Source: Icerya purchasi (Eukaryota; Arthropoda; Insecta; Hemiptera; Monophlebidae). Taken from it: 64,000 nt of DNA. Position numbers and translations under genes: made by a program. Each line of letters opens with the position of its first letter. The first letter of the stretch is position 1. Under the pieces are notes generated by a model. The model was not told where the DNA came from. It did no database searches and saw nothing but the letters and a program-made list of their open reading frames with translations. Location: NCBI GenBank assembly GCA_039619475.1, contig CM077115.1:538688315-538752314 (forward strand), written 5' to 3'. This document shows, one piece after another, positions 43,062-54,079 of the stretch.

Positions 43062-43977
43062 TGTAATGTGTCCATTACATGGAACTCATATATATTTCTA
43101 AAAAATAATAATAAACAAAAATAAATAAAAATAATTTGGAATGTGTGGTGCGGGTGCGAGTGTGCGCGTGCATGGAACTGTTGTCGGTGGGACCAGCCAA
43201 TCAGCATCCCACAGGAAACAAAAAGGATCTACCTGATTCGGCAAAATCCAGCGGTCACGGTCGAGTAGGCGTTCGATAATTTAAAAAAAGGCGAGATGAA
43301 GATTTTAGCGAAAAAGGCAGTGGCAGCCTTATAGAGGGAGTCTCGGTTTTACCTTCGGTCAAGTCAGTCAGTGGCTGTTTACAGTGAGTCAAGTTCCGTT
43401 TTACCTGTAGAGGAGGCTCCGATATATATTTTTTATAGAAAAGAATTCCGTTTTTCTCGTGGAAAAGTCGCCGTCTTTTTACTACGTACGACATTCGTTC
43501 AGTTTATCGGTAAATATCGAAGTGGCGCGAGTAGTGGTGCTTGCTGTTCGGTAAAGTTTGATTTGGATTTGCAACTGGTCCTTAACGAAGTGTTCGATAA
43601 ATCTTCCTCGACCGATTCCGACTTCTGCAACCCAACCGACCGCCGAATCGCCACCAATAGATCCCGAATCACCGACAACAGTGATACGTATCATTTATAT
43701 TCTCTTTATGTATATTGTTGTGTATTTTGTAATTGCGCTATTTTCGAATTAAATATTGTTTTTTCAGCGGTCGACCGGTCCCGAAAGATAGGTGTGAGTT
43801 TTGCTTAATATATATTTCAGTAATTTCTATTAAATAGTTTTCTGTTCATAATCATATAAAGAAAAATTAAAACATTCTCTGATAAACTTAAATAAAATCT
43901 AAACAAATCAAATCCACGAGCGTAAAACCTCGTGGTTGGCATCCCTGAGGACCAAGTTAACGTCTAGAACCGTTACA
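43062..43977 (-). repeat. Solo LTR-B, nested in the Jockey-like LINE
   Basis: 916 bp, TG...CA at both ends (+ strand TGTAATG...CGTTACA) with a 4-bp duplication ATGC at 43058-43061 and 43978-43981. On the minus strand it starts TGTAACGG with two hairpins, the second being CCACGAG...CTCGTGG at 43914-43935. Removing it plus one ATGC rejoins the LINE frame exactly (R-V-K-H then L-L-Q-N). Solo LTRs form by recombination between the two LTRs of an element. Short open frames inside (43255-43494, 43482-43694) have no recognised product. Confidence 0.75.
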
Positions 43978-44909
43978 ATGCTTAACACGTTTTGTTTGAT
44001 TATTTAGCCTGGTTTTGTGTATTGGGTTGCGATGTGTTTGCCATATTTTCCTTAGTTTTCGTTTTAAAGCTACTTCTTTCTTAATTTCTGCAGGATAGAA
44101 TATAACTGGTTGATGTATACTATTATTTGGCGTGGCTGTCCAAGCTGCTTCTTGTACTATTTTTGTGAAGTATTCCACTGCTAGTTCTATATGATCCGTG
44201 GTCTTGAGAGGGATTTTTAAATTTATCCTATTTTCTAATATTTCACGAAATTGATCCCAATCTGTTTGTTTATTGTATAATTTCGGTCTGCATGTTTTCC
44301 TTATAATTTTTTCGCTTATGGTGAGTACCACTGGTGTGTGGTCGGATGATAGGCTACTATCATTACACGTATCAATGTAGTTTGTTGGTAGTCCTTTAAC
44401 CACAAAAAAATCTAGTAAGTCCGGAACCTTCACGGATCAGTAGGCCAGTATGTTGGAGACCCCGTGGAGTATACCGTGCACCTGTTTTCATCAAAGGCCA
44501 GTTTTAACTGTTTACCTCGGGGGACAGTTAATCTTAATCCAAAATAAATGTTTTTTGCATTAAAGTCTCCTCCAATTATATACGCGTCACCTAGCGTCTT
44601 TAAGAATTCATTAAACTGCGCTTTAGTGATAATGTGTCTTGGAGGGCAATAAATCGCTGAGATGGTAATATTACTTTTTTCCTTTCTGTCTATGATTACA
44701 GTTGTGGCTTGTAGGTAATTATGCTCATATTTCCTTAGTACATGATGTTTGATACTTTTTTTTATTATAACTCCTGTACCACCGCGTGCAGTGCCATCAG
44801 GGTGGTTAGTGAAATATGAGTCATATCCCAGGAAATTAGCAAATCTAGAGCTTATTAAGTGTGTTTCTGAAATTAATAATATATCTACATTGGATTGCGT
44901 AATATACAT
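43978..44909 (-). pseudogene. Jockey-like pol, endonuclease part, one frameshift
   Basis: The first segment (44909-44430) has LLISETHLIS, GGTGVIIKKSIKHH and GGDFNAKNIYFG (catalytic GDFNAK), and ends at SPTYWPTDP. The second (44433-43957) resumes with VPDLLDFFVVKGL and SLSSDHTPVVL (the C-terminal SDH motif). A one-base shift near 44432 separates them. Jockey family proteins run through this junction continuously. The start upstream of MYITQSNVD is also disturbed, since no WNANG motif is in frame. The second segment's last residues come from the inserted LTR. Confidence 0.85.
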
Positions 44910-44973
44910 TTGAATTTCATTTTTGTATGGTTTAGAATATCATTGGCATTCCATGTAACAATTTTTAAATTTT

Positions 44974-45483
44974 TCATTTCTGATTAGTTGCTACTGTCAT
45001 GATGGTTTGGATTACACCATTTAGTAACTGAGATTGCTGATGCATTATGTCTTTAAGTAGATCTTTTATTTCTGTCATGAATGTTTGCAACATATTTGTA
45101 ATTTGTAAATTAGTATCAAAATCAGATGAGTTTTGAGTGTTCTGCTGTCTTTTTATTTGTGAATATGTTGGTTTTTGCGGTGCTTGGTCTGTGTGCATCC
45201 TTTGATTCTGATTGCCTAAATTAGGCCAATATCCAGGGAATATTTGATGATTTAGATTTGAAATATTATTGACTGTTTTTGCTGCTTTATAATTGGAGGG
45301 GTGGTTTCCTTGGCAGTTGGCGCATACTGATGGTTCATCGCGTTTCTTTTTACAGTGAACAGTATCATGACATCCACCGCATTTAACACATACATATGCT
45401 CTTCCACAATAAGTCTTGGTGTGTCCGTATTGCTGACAACGAAAACACTGCGGAATTATATTTTTCTTTCTTGGGGCTTCCAC
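44974..45483 (-). CDS. Jockey-like gag, C-terminal part with zinc knuckles (partial)
   Basis: The frame enters at the truncation point: QCFRCQQYGHTKTYC, CVKCGGCHDTVHC and CANCQGNHPSNYKAAK. The third knuckle has lost its final Cys (NYKAAK where NYKGC is usual). A Gln/Asn-rich region and a C-terminal amphipathic helix follow (MLQTFMTEIKDLLKDIMHQQ). The stop at 44974 precedes the pol region by about 60 bases. Confidence 0.85.
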   Translation of the reverse strand: MEAPRKKNIIPQCFRCQQYGHTKTYCGRAYVCVKCGGCHDTVHCKKKRDEPSVCANCQGNHPSNYKAAKTVNNISNLNHQIFPGYWPNLGNQNQRMHTDQAPQKPTYSQIKRQQNTQNSSDFDTNLQITNMLQTFMTEIKDLLKDIMHQQSQLLNGVIQTIMTVATNQK

Positions 45484-45486
45484 TTT

Positions 45487-45789
45487 AATTCACAAGAAAC
45501 TTCAATTTCAGATTCATCTACTTCATCTGCCTTGGTAATGGTAAAACAATACACTGAAACAAAGTTATTACCAAGACAAGAAGACCCACTGAAATGCTGG
45601 CAAGATCATATAAAAATATTTCCCGAACTTTTTATTTTTTCAAAAAAATACTTAATGATTCCAGCAACATCCGTGCCATCTGAAAGGTTATTTTCTAAGG
45701 CTGGTTACATTTTAAATGATAGACGAAATAGACTAAATGCAAATAAACTCAATGAAATCATATTTTTAAATTCCAATATGCCAGTATAA
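45487..45789 (+). pseudogene. hAT-1 transposase, C-terminal dimerisation region
   Basis: The frame reads DPLKCWQDHIKIFPELFIF, then MIPATSVPSERLFSKAGYIL, NDRRNRLNANKLNEIIFL and stop. W-x-x-H...F-P-x-L and ATSVPSERLFSKAG...RRNRL are hallmarks of the hAT dimerisation domain (Ac/ZBED type). The upstream BED finger and RNase-H-like catalytic core are missing: the LINE sits directly upstream and no catalytic segment is found on its far side. The open frame continues leftward into LINE antisense only by chance. Confidence 0.85.
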
Positions 45790-47040
45790 TAGTGACAAGT
45801 GATATTTGTTTTTTTTAAAATTGTGTTTTTTAACATTCATTTTTGTGAAATTAATAAAAGTGAAGTGTTGAAGTGTTATATTGTAAGCTGTAAAATTAAA
45901 ACTATAATGTAAAATTATTTTTGAAATTAACTTTTAACTTGTGTTACCGTTTTTTCATAAAAAGTGGTTGATTTACATTTTTATATTTTAAGTATATTTA
46001 AGTCAGTGTATTCTTATTAAAATAAATTTGCGTGATGTTCTGATAAATCGGATTCCATTGATAGTACAGAAAATCTATGTTAGCAACGCAACATTATTGA
46101 TTAGTAGTACTAATTTTATCATGATTAGTAATACCGTAGTATAAATAATCGCCACTCTCAGTCAACTTACTTCATTGTGGTAGAATACCGGTAAGTTTTT
46201 GATTTTTTATATAAATGTATTTTTCATCTACTTCTATTTTAAATTTATTTAAATTCGATATATATTTTATTGTAATAAATTCTTTCTGTTATTCTTTAAT
46301 AAATGAAATTCCATTAGTAGTATAGAGAATTCCTATGTTAGTAGCACTGCCGATTAGTACTACTAATTTCATCATCGAATGATTAGTAATACTAATATTG
46401 TAGTATAGACTACAGATAATCGTCATTGTTAACCAACTTAATTTATTACTGCACCATGTGGGCAGCTTTGATTACTTAGATAAATGCACTTTCTTTTTAT
46501 TAAGCATAATTTAAATTACTTTTAAGAGATTTTTTCTTTTATAATTTATAGTGTAAATCTAAGCGGCGTTTCAAGAATTTTCATTACTAATTAGTAGTTA
46601 CTAATGCAAATAATCGAATATATCGAGATATGTTTATAATCGAATGATTTCATTAGTATCATTCATAATCGCCCATCACTACTCGCTTCCTTCTGGTCGC
46701 GGTTAGATCTCAACTGCTTTGTGCCGGGAGGCAAAACTTTTTTTTGTTTATTCACTGCGCCGTTTTAGGCTAAATTTTTACTGTTTTGAACATTCGTTTT
46801 CATTTTATGCGATCGGTTTCCTCAGTTTTTTATACAAGAGATAATTGGATTTGTTGCTCAAAATAAATTGATTCTCTCGGTGAAGAAATTTTCTTTATTT
46901 CGTTATTTGGACACGTTTTATTTTCGTGATATCTCCGCTGCAGAGACCTTTCCGATTTTCGTTGCCCTTAGGAGGGCCTAAACCTCCTCTCAATCGAGCT
47001 GTCGGCTATGTTACGCCGAAAAAGAAATAACGTTGGGGCC

Positions 47041-47272
47041 CCAAAAATACTTTAATAAATAAATTCAGGAAGTTAATTTTTTCGTAATTTTTATTTTCTT
47101 TCGACATTTTTTTTTATCATCGTGGGAACTTGATTCTTTACAAATGTTACCTAAGAACAAGGACAGAGTGGATTCTTTACAATATATATAAACTCGTTGG
47201 GACATGTTTTCTAATGGGGGGTAGACTAAGAATTACGTTGTAACTAATAAGTATATTGGCATATATCAGCGA
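47041..47272 (+). other. LTR-C copy 2 leader
   Basis: This matches the sequence after the LTR in copy 1 (AACARGGACAGAGT, TTCTTTACA, ACTCGT), so it is the untranslated leader before gag. It ends where the long-TIR element begins. Confidence 0.55.
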
Positions 47273-49716
47273 GTCACCCTCTTTCGGATGTAGGCGAACT
47301 CAGACCTTTTTACAGACCACCTACGGTGATTTTCAAATACCATCCGTTAAACGTTATCATCTGCGTTAGTAAGAAACACGAGTTACCAAATACTGCTATC
47401 AGAAATTTCGTCCAAAAATACTAGAAGGAGGAAAAACATAATTTCTAATTCGACTAGCTGTATGAACACTCGTTGTACCTTGTATGTATATACGGTTTGA
47501 GAAATTACCATTCCTGTGGAAAGGGGAAGATAATTTTTTTGCGACAGCTTTATTGCAATACATACTATTGGTTTCAAATTGTTGTTAACTTAAATATTGT
47601 TTATGCGTGTTACAGAAAATACCTATTTATTAAATAAAACTGTATCCATTTCATATAAGAAAGATTGATTCCTTATCGAAGAATAATGAGGATATTGTTC
47701 CAATATTTGTGGTTTTTGAAAATTTCAGTTATTACCAAACGACCAAACAGTGTAATTTGTGTAGTACGCTTTAAGATAATTTAACAGGCTCAGCTTGATA
47801 TTCGCATAGTTGTGTTTAAGCCATATGTGAAAAAAAGAAAAAAAAAATGACGGACTAGAATATTATTTTTCTTATAAATATGTTCAAAATTTATCCTCTT
47901 CTCTCTTTCATACCTACTTCATGTAACATTTTATGTTTTCGTTTCTAACAAAACATGCACGCAGGAGCAAGTTCATTTTTTCATAAATATTAAACATTTT
48001 TTTCTTTCTGTGCGTTTTACTTTTAGGCCAAATGAGGTTAAATGTGAAAAGTAACCTAAAGGAATCGAACAAAAATAAAAACAAACATACTAAGGCCAAC
48101 TGACAAATCATTTTGAATAAATTAATGAAATAACTATATAAAAACAAATAGACGATCGTGCTCATTTTAACAATTACTCATTCATTGTTTGATCACATTT
48201 TGCCTCAACGGGACTTTTCTGTTCAGCAAATACAAAAAGAAAACGATCAAGTGTACGGATAATTTAGTATTTGCAACAACACATCATAAGTATCGAAATG
48301 CAAACCGGGTAAAGGTCCTTGATTGACGTGTCCAACAGTCGAAATAGGTAATTCTCATTTAGGTTTTGCAGTCATTACCAATAAGCAGGTATAGAGAACT
48401 AAATATAGCTTCTTTCATATTATTCACTACCGTCACTAAAGATTTTTTTTTTTTTTTTTTCGAAATAAAACCAAAAAACCTTGAGTAAAGAAAGCCGATA
48501 TGATGAGAAACAGAAGTCAAAAATGTTACTATTATAAATATTTAATGTAAATTGATAGAACAATGATTCGAATAACGAATACCTGCAAATTATTCCTTTT
48601 AAAGCTTTGTGTTACTCAAATCCAACCCACCTAAACTGACAATATTTAGAAAGTATTATTGAAATTTAGTGTGATAAGTTAGAAAAAAAACGAAATTCTA
48701 GAAAAATAAATTTGGTTAAAACCCGTTTTGCAACCAACAAAAGTGTTAATTACAAAGTGGTTATAGCCATTGATGGTTCTTTTCCTTTTTTTTATTAAAC
48801 ACTATTTCACAGTAGAAAATTACTTAATCGCTTTTGTTTCTCAACTTACTTCTTTACTTTTTCTTTTTCCCTACAAAACACGCATCAAGTATTGCCGAGT
48901 CGATTTTTCTAATTATTATTATTTTTTTATGAGCCGCTCACTTCATTATTAGACGGAACAAAAAAAGCTTCTTCCTTATTGGCTTTATTAAAATTTTTAT
49001 GAAAATAATATTAATCCAGTGTTTTAAAGATTTAAAATTTTTCTAAAGAAAAAAAAAGAGGTTAGCCGGGTAGGATGTTTCATGTAGTAAACATTCTGTG
49101 AGTTAATTTAAAGATTACCATAATTTACATTTACATAATATTAAATTCAAAACAATGATATTTAATTTTTAATTTGTAATATCGTATATATTTCTCGCCC
49201 AGTATTAACATAAATTTGTTTATGTTTAAAAATTTTTGCGCCTTTGTTTGTCTTTTTCGATATGTTTTTGAAACAGGCTTGATTCGTCAAGGAATTAAAT
49301 ATATAATTAAAATCATAAATAACAGAAAAAACTTCAAAAACGTATCCTCAAATAAACTTACTAGATACGAATGGAAAAGAAAGATAATATAAGGAATATG
49401 TATTAGAAGCAAATTCAATCCGGATATATTATTACACTTTAAATGACGTAGAGTTAATGGTTTGTAATTTTTTAAATACGGTTGACTATAGCAAAAAAAA
49501 AAAGAAACGAAAAAAACCGACCACGCATTTGACCGATTATTAATGTTAATAAGTTTCGTCCGTTTCGTGTCACTATTGCTAACAGAACTCTTAAATTTAC
49601 ATTGCGAAAGTCTGTTTATCAGTATTTCACGCTGAAGTCGTTATTTCAAAAACAAATAGAAAATATTTTAAAAAAGCGAATAACGAAATAAAATCACGTA
49701 AAATATGTGTTTTGTG

Positions 49717-49785
<69 letters not shown>

Positions 49786-49987
49786 GCATATATAACATGC
49801 TATAGGCGCGGAAAAACTAAATCGTTAACCAAGAGCGGTATTTTTTAGACGGAATTTCTGATAGCAGTATTTGGTAACTCGTGTTTCTCACTAACACAGA
49901 TGATAACGTTTAACAGATGATACCTCAAAATCACCGTAGGTGGTCTGTAAAAAAGTTTGAGTTCGCCTGCGCCCGAAAGAGGGTGAC
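47273..49987. mobile_element. Element with ~145-bp terminal inverted repeats, no ORF
   Basis: The segment 47273-47420 (GTCACCCTCTTTCGG...GTAGGCGAACTCAGAC...ACCACCTACGGTGATTTT...TTACCAAATACTGCTATCAG) returns as its reverse complement at 49838-49987. Divergence is about 10%. The interior is AT-rich with no coding pattern and includes a long TA microsatellite. Inverted repeats of this length are typical of Mutator-like or foldback elements. I could not find a target duplication. Confidence 0.75.
49722..49796. repeat. (TA)n microsatellite, ~70 bp
   Basis: An almost pure TA repeat with TGTATATATGCA at its end, inside the long-TIR element close to its right arm. It could form a cruciform. Confidence 0.95.
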
Positions 49988-52126
49988 CCCTTATTAATTT
50001 AATCAAATATCGAGCATAGTTCTGAAAGTTCTAGTAGATGGTGCTAGCGAGTTAAACTAGCACTGACGTTAATGAATTTCTGAAGAAAACCGAAATCAAA
50101 ATAAGAGATACCAAGATTTAAAAAAAATTTTAATGCCTTTAATTATTTGAAGGAGAACATTTCCTAATTTTCTAAATATTTTTATAAGTAAAATGTATAT
50201 TTTCAGTTGAAAAATTATTTTCTATATATTTCTCTACCAGCAAAAATGTTTTGGTGTGTTTAAACACGATATTTTGGGGGAAAAATTGGTTTTTATTTTT
50301 TTTCGTTGTTTTACTAAGATTTCCCAAATAAACCCGGAGGTACCGGGGAGAAAATGAAAAGAAAATTAGAGAGGAAGAATTTACTGAAAAATGAGAACGG
50401 ATTTAAGAGTCTCAAAGAATCTGCTTAGAAAAGAAAAAGTTAACTTGCATACAGCACGTAAACGAATTCGAAAGGAAGAAAAATATAAAGCCCCGGAAAA
50501 CTTGGCTGTATCCGGTGATCACCTGAAATACCGCAATAATAATAATTAAATTCGTTTGCATTAAAACTTAATTGTAAATAGTGTGAAAATAGTTTATTTG
50601 TAGCGAGGGAACGGGAATAAAGCACCGTGACCGAAATTTTGATTATGCGAAAAGTCGGATAATTATCAGAATTAAAAATAAAAAGAAAACTAAATTCATT
50701 AGTTCGTTATTTGTTACTTTTTCTTATAATTTTTTAATTTATGATTGTTCCGATGTTTACCTCAAGTTAAAATATTTACATTTTCGGAAATAATTTCGTC
50801 CGAATGATATATATATATCTTGTTTCATTTTTTAATAACTTTTGTTCAACAACAATGAAATAATTATAGTGAATATATAAAGTGATAGTATAAAATCGTT
50901 AATATCTTAATTTTCAAATTATTTTTTATACGGACATATTAACAGATACAGAATACATGAATTCTTTCTTAAATTTTGTTGTTCATCATGAAATTGGCAG
51001 ATTTCAAAATTCAGTGTACGATATTATCTGTTTAAACGAATTTGAAATAACAAATTACGAAAAATTCGAATATTTGTATTTGGAATTTTGGAGTTGAAAG
51101 CGTATTTAACGTATTTTATTATTAAAAAACTGTTTAATAACAATGACTAGAATATCGAAAAGAAATGTTTTTTTCTTTTTTTACGGAAGCTAAAAATAAT
51201 ATTACCAAAAATAAAGTAAGATGTACCAACGAAAGTAAAAATTTTACTTGACTGTTAAAAAAATTGGTACTGTTGTTTTTTCTTTTACAAAAAGAATTTT
51301 TTTTTTTTCATTATATACTGGTAGTGAAATGGTACCATGTAAATTAGTGTTGGGCGACTTTGAATTAAAACTTTTCGTTTATTTGGTAGTTGCATTAGAA
51401 ATGTTAGTTCTCCCGGAAAACTATAGTCAATCGATACGAACTTTTTAGTCGTGAATACTCCAATGGGTTCCATTCAAATAGCTAATTCCTATCATTCGTA
51501 GCAATCATTTAAAGTTAATTATCCACTGTGCTATTTTATGCGTTTTTTTACTTTATTTCCAATTTCAATTTATGAAAAAATCGGTAATTTTAAACTGAAT
51601 CTTGAACTTTGCAAATGAAAAGGACTAAAAATATTAATGATTTAATGGTTATAATCAATTTTCAGCTGCAAATGATTATTTCGAATAAGTCATTTAATTG
51701 TTTTTCAGCGATTAGCGACTTTAAAAGTATTTTGCATCACTAATACAAGTTATAATATATTATACCAATTCGCCTTCTCACTCGCTTAAAATTTACCTAT
51801 CTGAGTAAATGCAGTTGATATTTTAGCCACTAGATGCGCTGCAGTCGGGAAGCCAGTCTTGTTCGCATAGCCACGGCTAGTTGTCGGTTAGATAATTTGT
51901 AAACATCGATCATTAGTTTTTGGTTACTGAAAGTGGTGAGTGTGGTTTCTACTTGCGTGATCGTGGCTCTTTGAAAAACGTGGGTGTTTTATAATTTTAA
52001 TAGTTTTGCTTTTGTCAAATATTTGTCTAGTTCTCTTGGAAGTGTATTATACAATGTACTAGAACTGTTTTGAGAATAAAATACAGCCTTACAGGTAATT
52101 ATTTCCATTATTCAATCAGTTGATAG
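49988..52126. other. AT-rich intergenic region, possible host promoter/non-coding exon
   Basis: No coding pattern is seen. A less AT-rich island at about 51830-52000 contains GTGGTGAGTGTGG, which could be a splice donor (GTGAGT), and CTTACAGGTAATT at about 52087. These might be remnants of a host 5' non-coding exon, but such short signals occur by chance. The rest shows only A/T tracts. Confidence 0.3.
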
Positions 52127-52480
52127 CAGTGGCGTAGCGTTAATTTCAGAACTGAGGAAGCACCCCAATCAAATATTTTTTTTACATAAAAATAAACATG
52201 CGTAAAATTCGGTTAAGTACAGAACAAAAATAAAAATTAATTGAAAGCAACGAAATGTCCCATTTTTTTGTAAATGAATTCAATTTTCCGGTTCTTGTTT
52301 GCGGAAGTGTCTGTTACATTATCACGAAAAGATGGGCGTTTCCTAATGTTTGATAATAATTCTTTTTCAATACTAAAAAAAGCTAGTGAAGATAGTCTCA
52401 CTCTTGACCCTGTGTATTTCTTAAATACGTTTTTATTCGTTTCACTGTTGAGAACGATCTTTCGGTAAACTTTCAGATAC
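52127..52480 (-). pseudogene. hAT-3 remnant: terminus plus transposase C-terminus
   Basis: CAGTGGCGTAGCG at 52127 is a typical hAT terminal sequence. On the minus strand, between 52470 and 52215, there is ERSFSTVKRIKTYLRN, then (after a stop and shift) LSSLAFFSIEKELLSNI. This is the C-terminal dimerisation segment of ZMYM1/hAT-type transposases (usual form SERSFSTLKRIKTYLR...RLSGLALLSIE). It is cut at 52480 by the Merlin element, and I did not find its continuation on the far side. Confidence 0.7.
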
Positions 52481-54079
52481 GGGCTTCCAGTTCATTTTCA
52501 GTCTTTACAGTTCATAGTGATACGCACGTCATCGCTACATTTTAGTTCGTCTCAATTTAGTTCATATTTCATTGAAAATTAAATAAATAATACTTTTGTT
52601 GAAAATAATCCAAATTTGCTGTTCTTAAAATATTTCAACATTTTTGAAATGTTTTTTCAAATTTACTGGCCTTAAAATATTACCAATTTACTCATAAATA
52701 TTAAGTTGATTATTTTATTTATTTTGATGATGTAAATTATGGTTAATTTTTTATATTAAATATTTACATAGTATACTACATGGATATATGAAAATAAACG
52801 ATTTTTCTAACTAAAATAAAAAAAAGTATGAAGAACTTATCACTATTCAAAATTGAACAATCTAATATTATGAGTATAAGTGAGAAACAATAATTTGTCA
52901 ACATTTTGAAAAGAATTTCAGCGCAATCTTTCTCAAACACAGAAATGGACTAGAATTCCAGTAAGAATAAATATCTCCATTTTTTAGTATAGCTGTGGAT
53001 CTGATAAGTATGAAATTTCATCGCTCGCAGCTGAATGTACCAAGCATGTTTCATCGTAGCACGAAACCTCTCGAATTCAGTTTCGGTTTCAGCCATAGTT
53101 TCAGCTGGATGGCAGCCGAAATCCATTTTTTGGCTAAAACTAGGCCGAAACCAAAACCAGAACCGAAAGTTTGGTTGGACACTACTACATAATGTAAATA
53201 ACATGGGATGCACTATTTCCCCTTGGTCATAACTTAGTTCAGCTCGGCTTTCACGGACAAAGATGAAGCTAAGTTAATAGAAACAATTTAAAGTAAGAGA
53301 ATGTGTATAATTTTATTTAAGTAAATTGTTAGTATAACAAAACGTGTGTATACAGGTATATCTATTTGTGAAATTGAAAATATATAGAAAAAGAGAAAAT
53401 TGTATATAGATGTAGATTGTGGAAGGTAAGTGTTCAGAGTTTTTCAAATATTTCAAATTTACTCCTCTTCAAATATTTCAGATTTATTTGTTTTAAAATA
53501 TTACCAATTAACTCAGAAAAAAATGTGGCTAAGAAGCTAGCTGAAAGCTGAAAGCTAAAAGCTGAAAGCCAATCATTCTTCATACATATAAATAATTTAA
53601 CTTACAAATCATTTAAGTTGCGAATAATTTAACTTACAAATGAAAGCATAATTTTAGAATAATTAATGTGATTATTTACTATCGCTTTAAAAAAAAATAC
53701 TACACATTTGTAATTAAATTATTGCATACTGAATAAAAATTTTTTTTTTAGTTTGCAAAATTTTAATTTGTTATTTCAGAGATATTTACAAAATCCTACG
53801 CTAATAAAAAAGTATAAGTTAATTTTAATTATAAATTTTAAAACAATGTGATTTTGTCCATTTCGATTATCGTCCTAGGCCTGCTATAGATGTGATTTAT
53901 TGTCACCGCATGTCATTGACCGCGAAATTTGCATTATAATAGTAACCCACTAACCTGTTGTGCCGGTTATTGTTCTCTGTCGTTTCCGGTTGTTGCGGGT
54001 GTCCGGCTTTTTGTTTTTATACTTTTGTTTTTTTTGTTTGTTTTTTTGTGTTTTTTTCCCGTTTTCTGCCCTCTTAATA

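Larger units (their letters stand above)
41249..45486 (-). mobile_element. Second Jockey-like LINE, 5'-truncated, nested in hAT-1
   Basis: On the minus strand: a partial gag (45483-44974), endonuclease (44909-43978), RT (43061-41396), 3' UTR and a T-run at about 41249-41262 marking the A-tail. It is interrupted between endonuclease and RT by a solo LTR-B. The 5' end lies inside gag. A short TTTAA is shared by both flanks but is too weak to be called a target duplication. It differs clearly from the other Jockey-like copy, so it is a separate family. Confidence 0.85.
40499..46681 (+). mobile_element. hAT-1 DNA transposon, split by a Jockey-like LINE
   Basis: TIRs TAGTGATGGGCGATTATGAA (40499) and its complement (ending 46681) are flanked by a perfect 8-bp duplication, CTCGCTTC (40491-40498 and 46682-46689), the target length of hAT elements. 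The subterminal regions are full of ATTAGTAGT/ACTACTAAT-type short repeats on both sides, possible transposase-binding sites. Own sequence is about 40499-41248 plus 45487-46681, roughly 1.9 kb, so much of the transposase gene has been lost. Confidence 0.93.
30438..47040 (+). mobile_element. LTR-C copy 2: 5' LTR opened by two nested insertions
   Basis: LTR pieces: 30438-30890 (starts TGTGACAGATTCGGCCGCCA), 40436-40498 and 46682 to about 47028. Together they give ~857 bp that aligns end to end with the uninterrupted LTR of copy 1. The first gap is rolling-circle-like copy C, in a T-run. The second is hAT-1, flanked by CTCGCTTC. The LTR is followed by TTGGGGCCCCA in the primer-site position and by a leader matching copy 1 (GACAGAGT and TTCTTTACA). 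No gag or pol follows. Confidence 0.8.

Noticed and set aside
45355..45480. N-terminal extension of the hAT-1 transposase frame
   Set aside because: These codons read the antisense of the inserted LINE gag. The true hAT-derived part starts after the LINE end at about 45487.
51900..52000. Host 5' non-coding exon with splice donor
   Set aside because: GTGAGT-type words are frequent by chance, and no coding exon, acceptor or promoter element could be linked to it. It is kept only as a remark.
52995..53232. Short + frames upstream of the Merlin transposase
   Set aside because: They lie in the Merlin 5' region, overlap each other in different frames and show no conserved domain.
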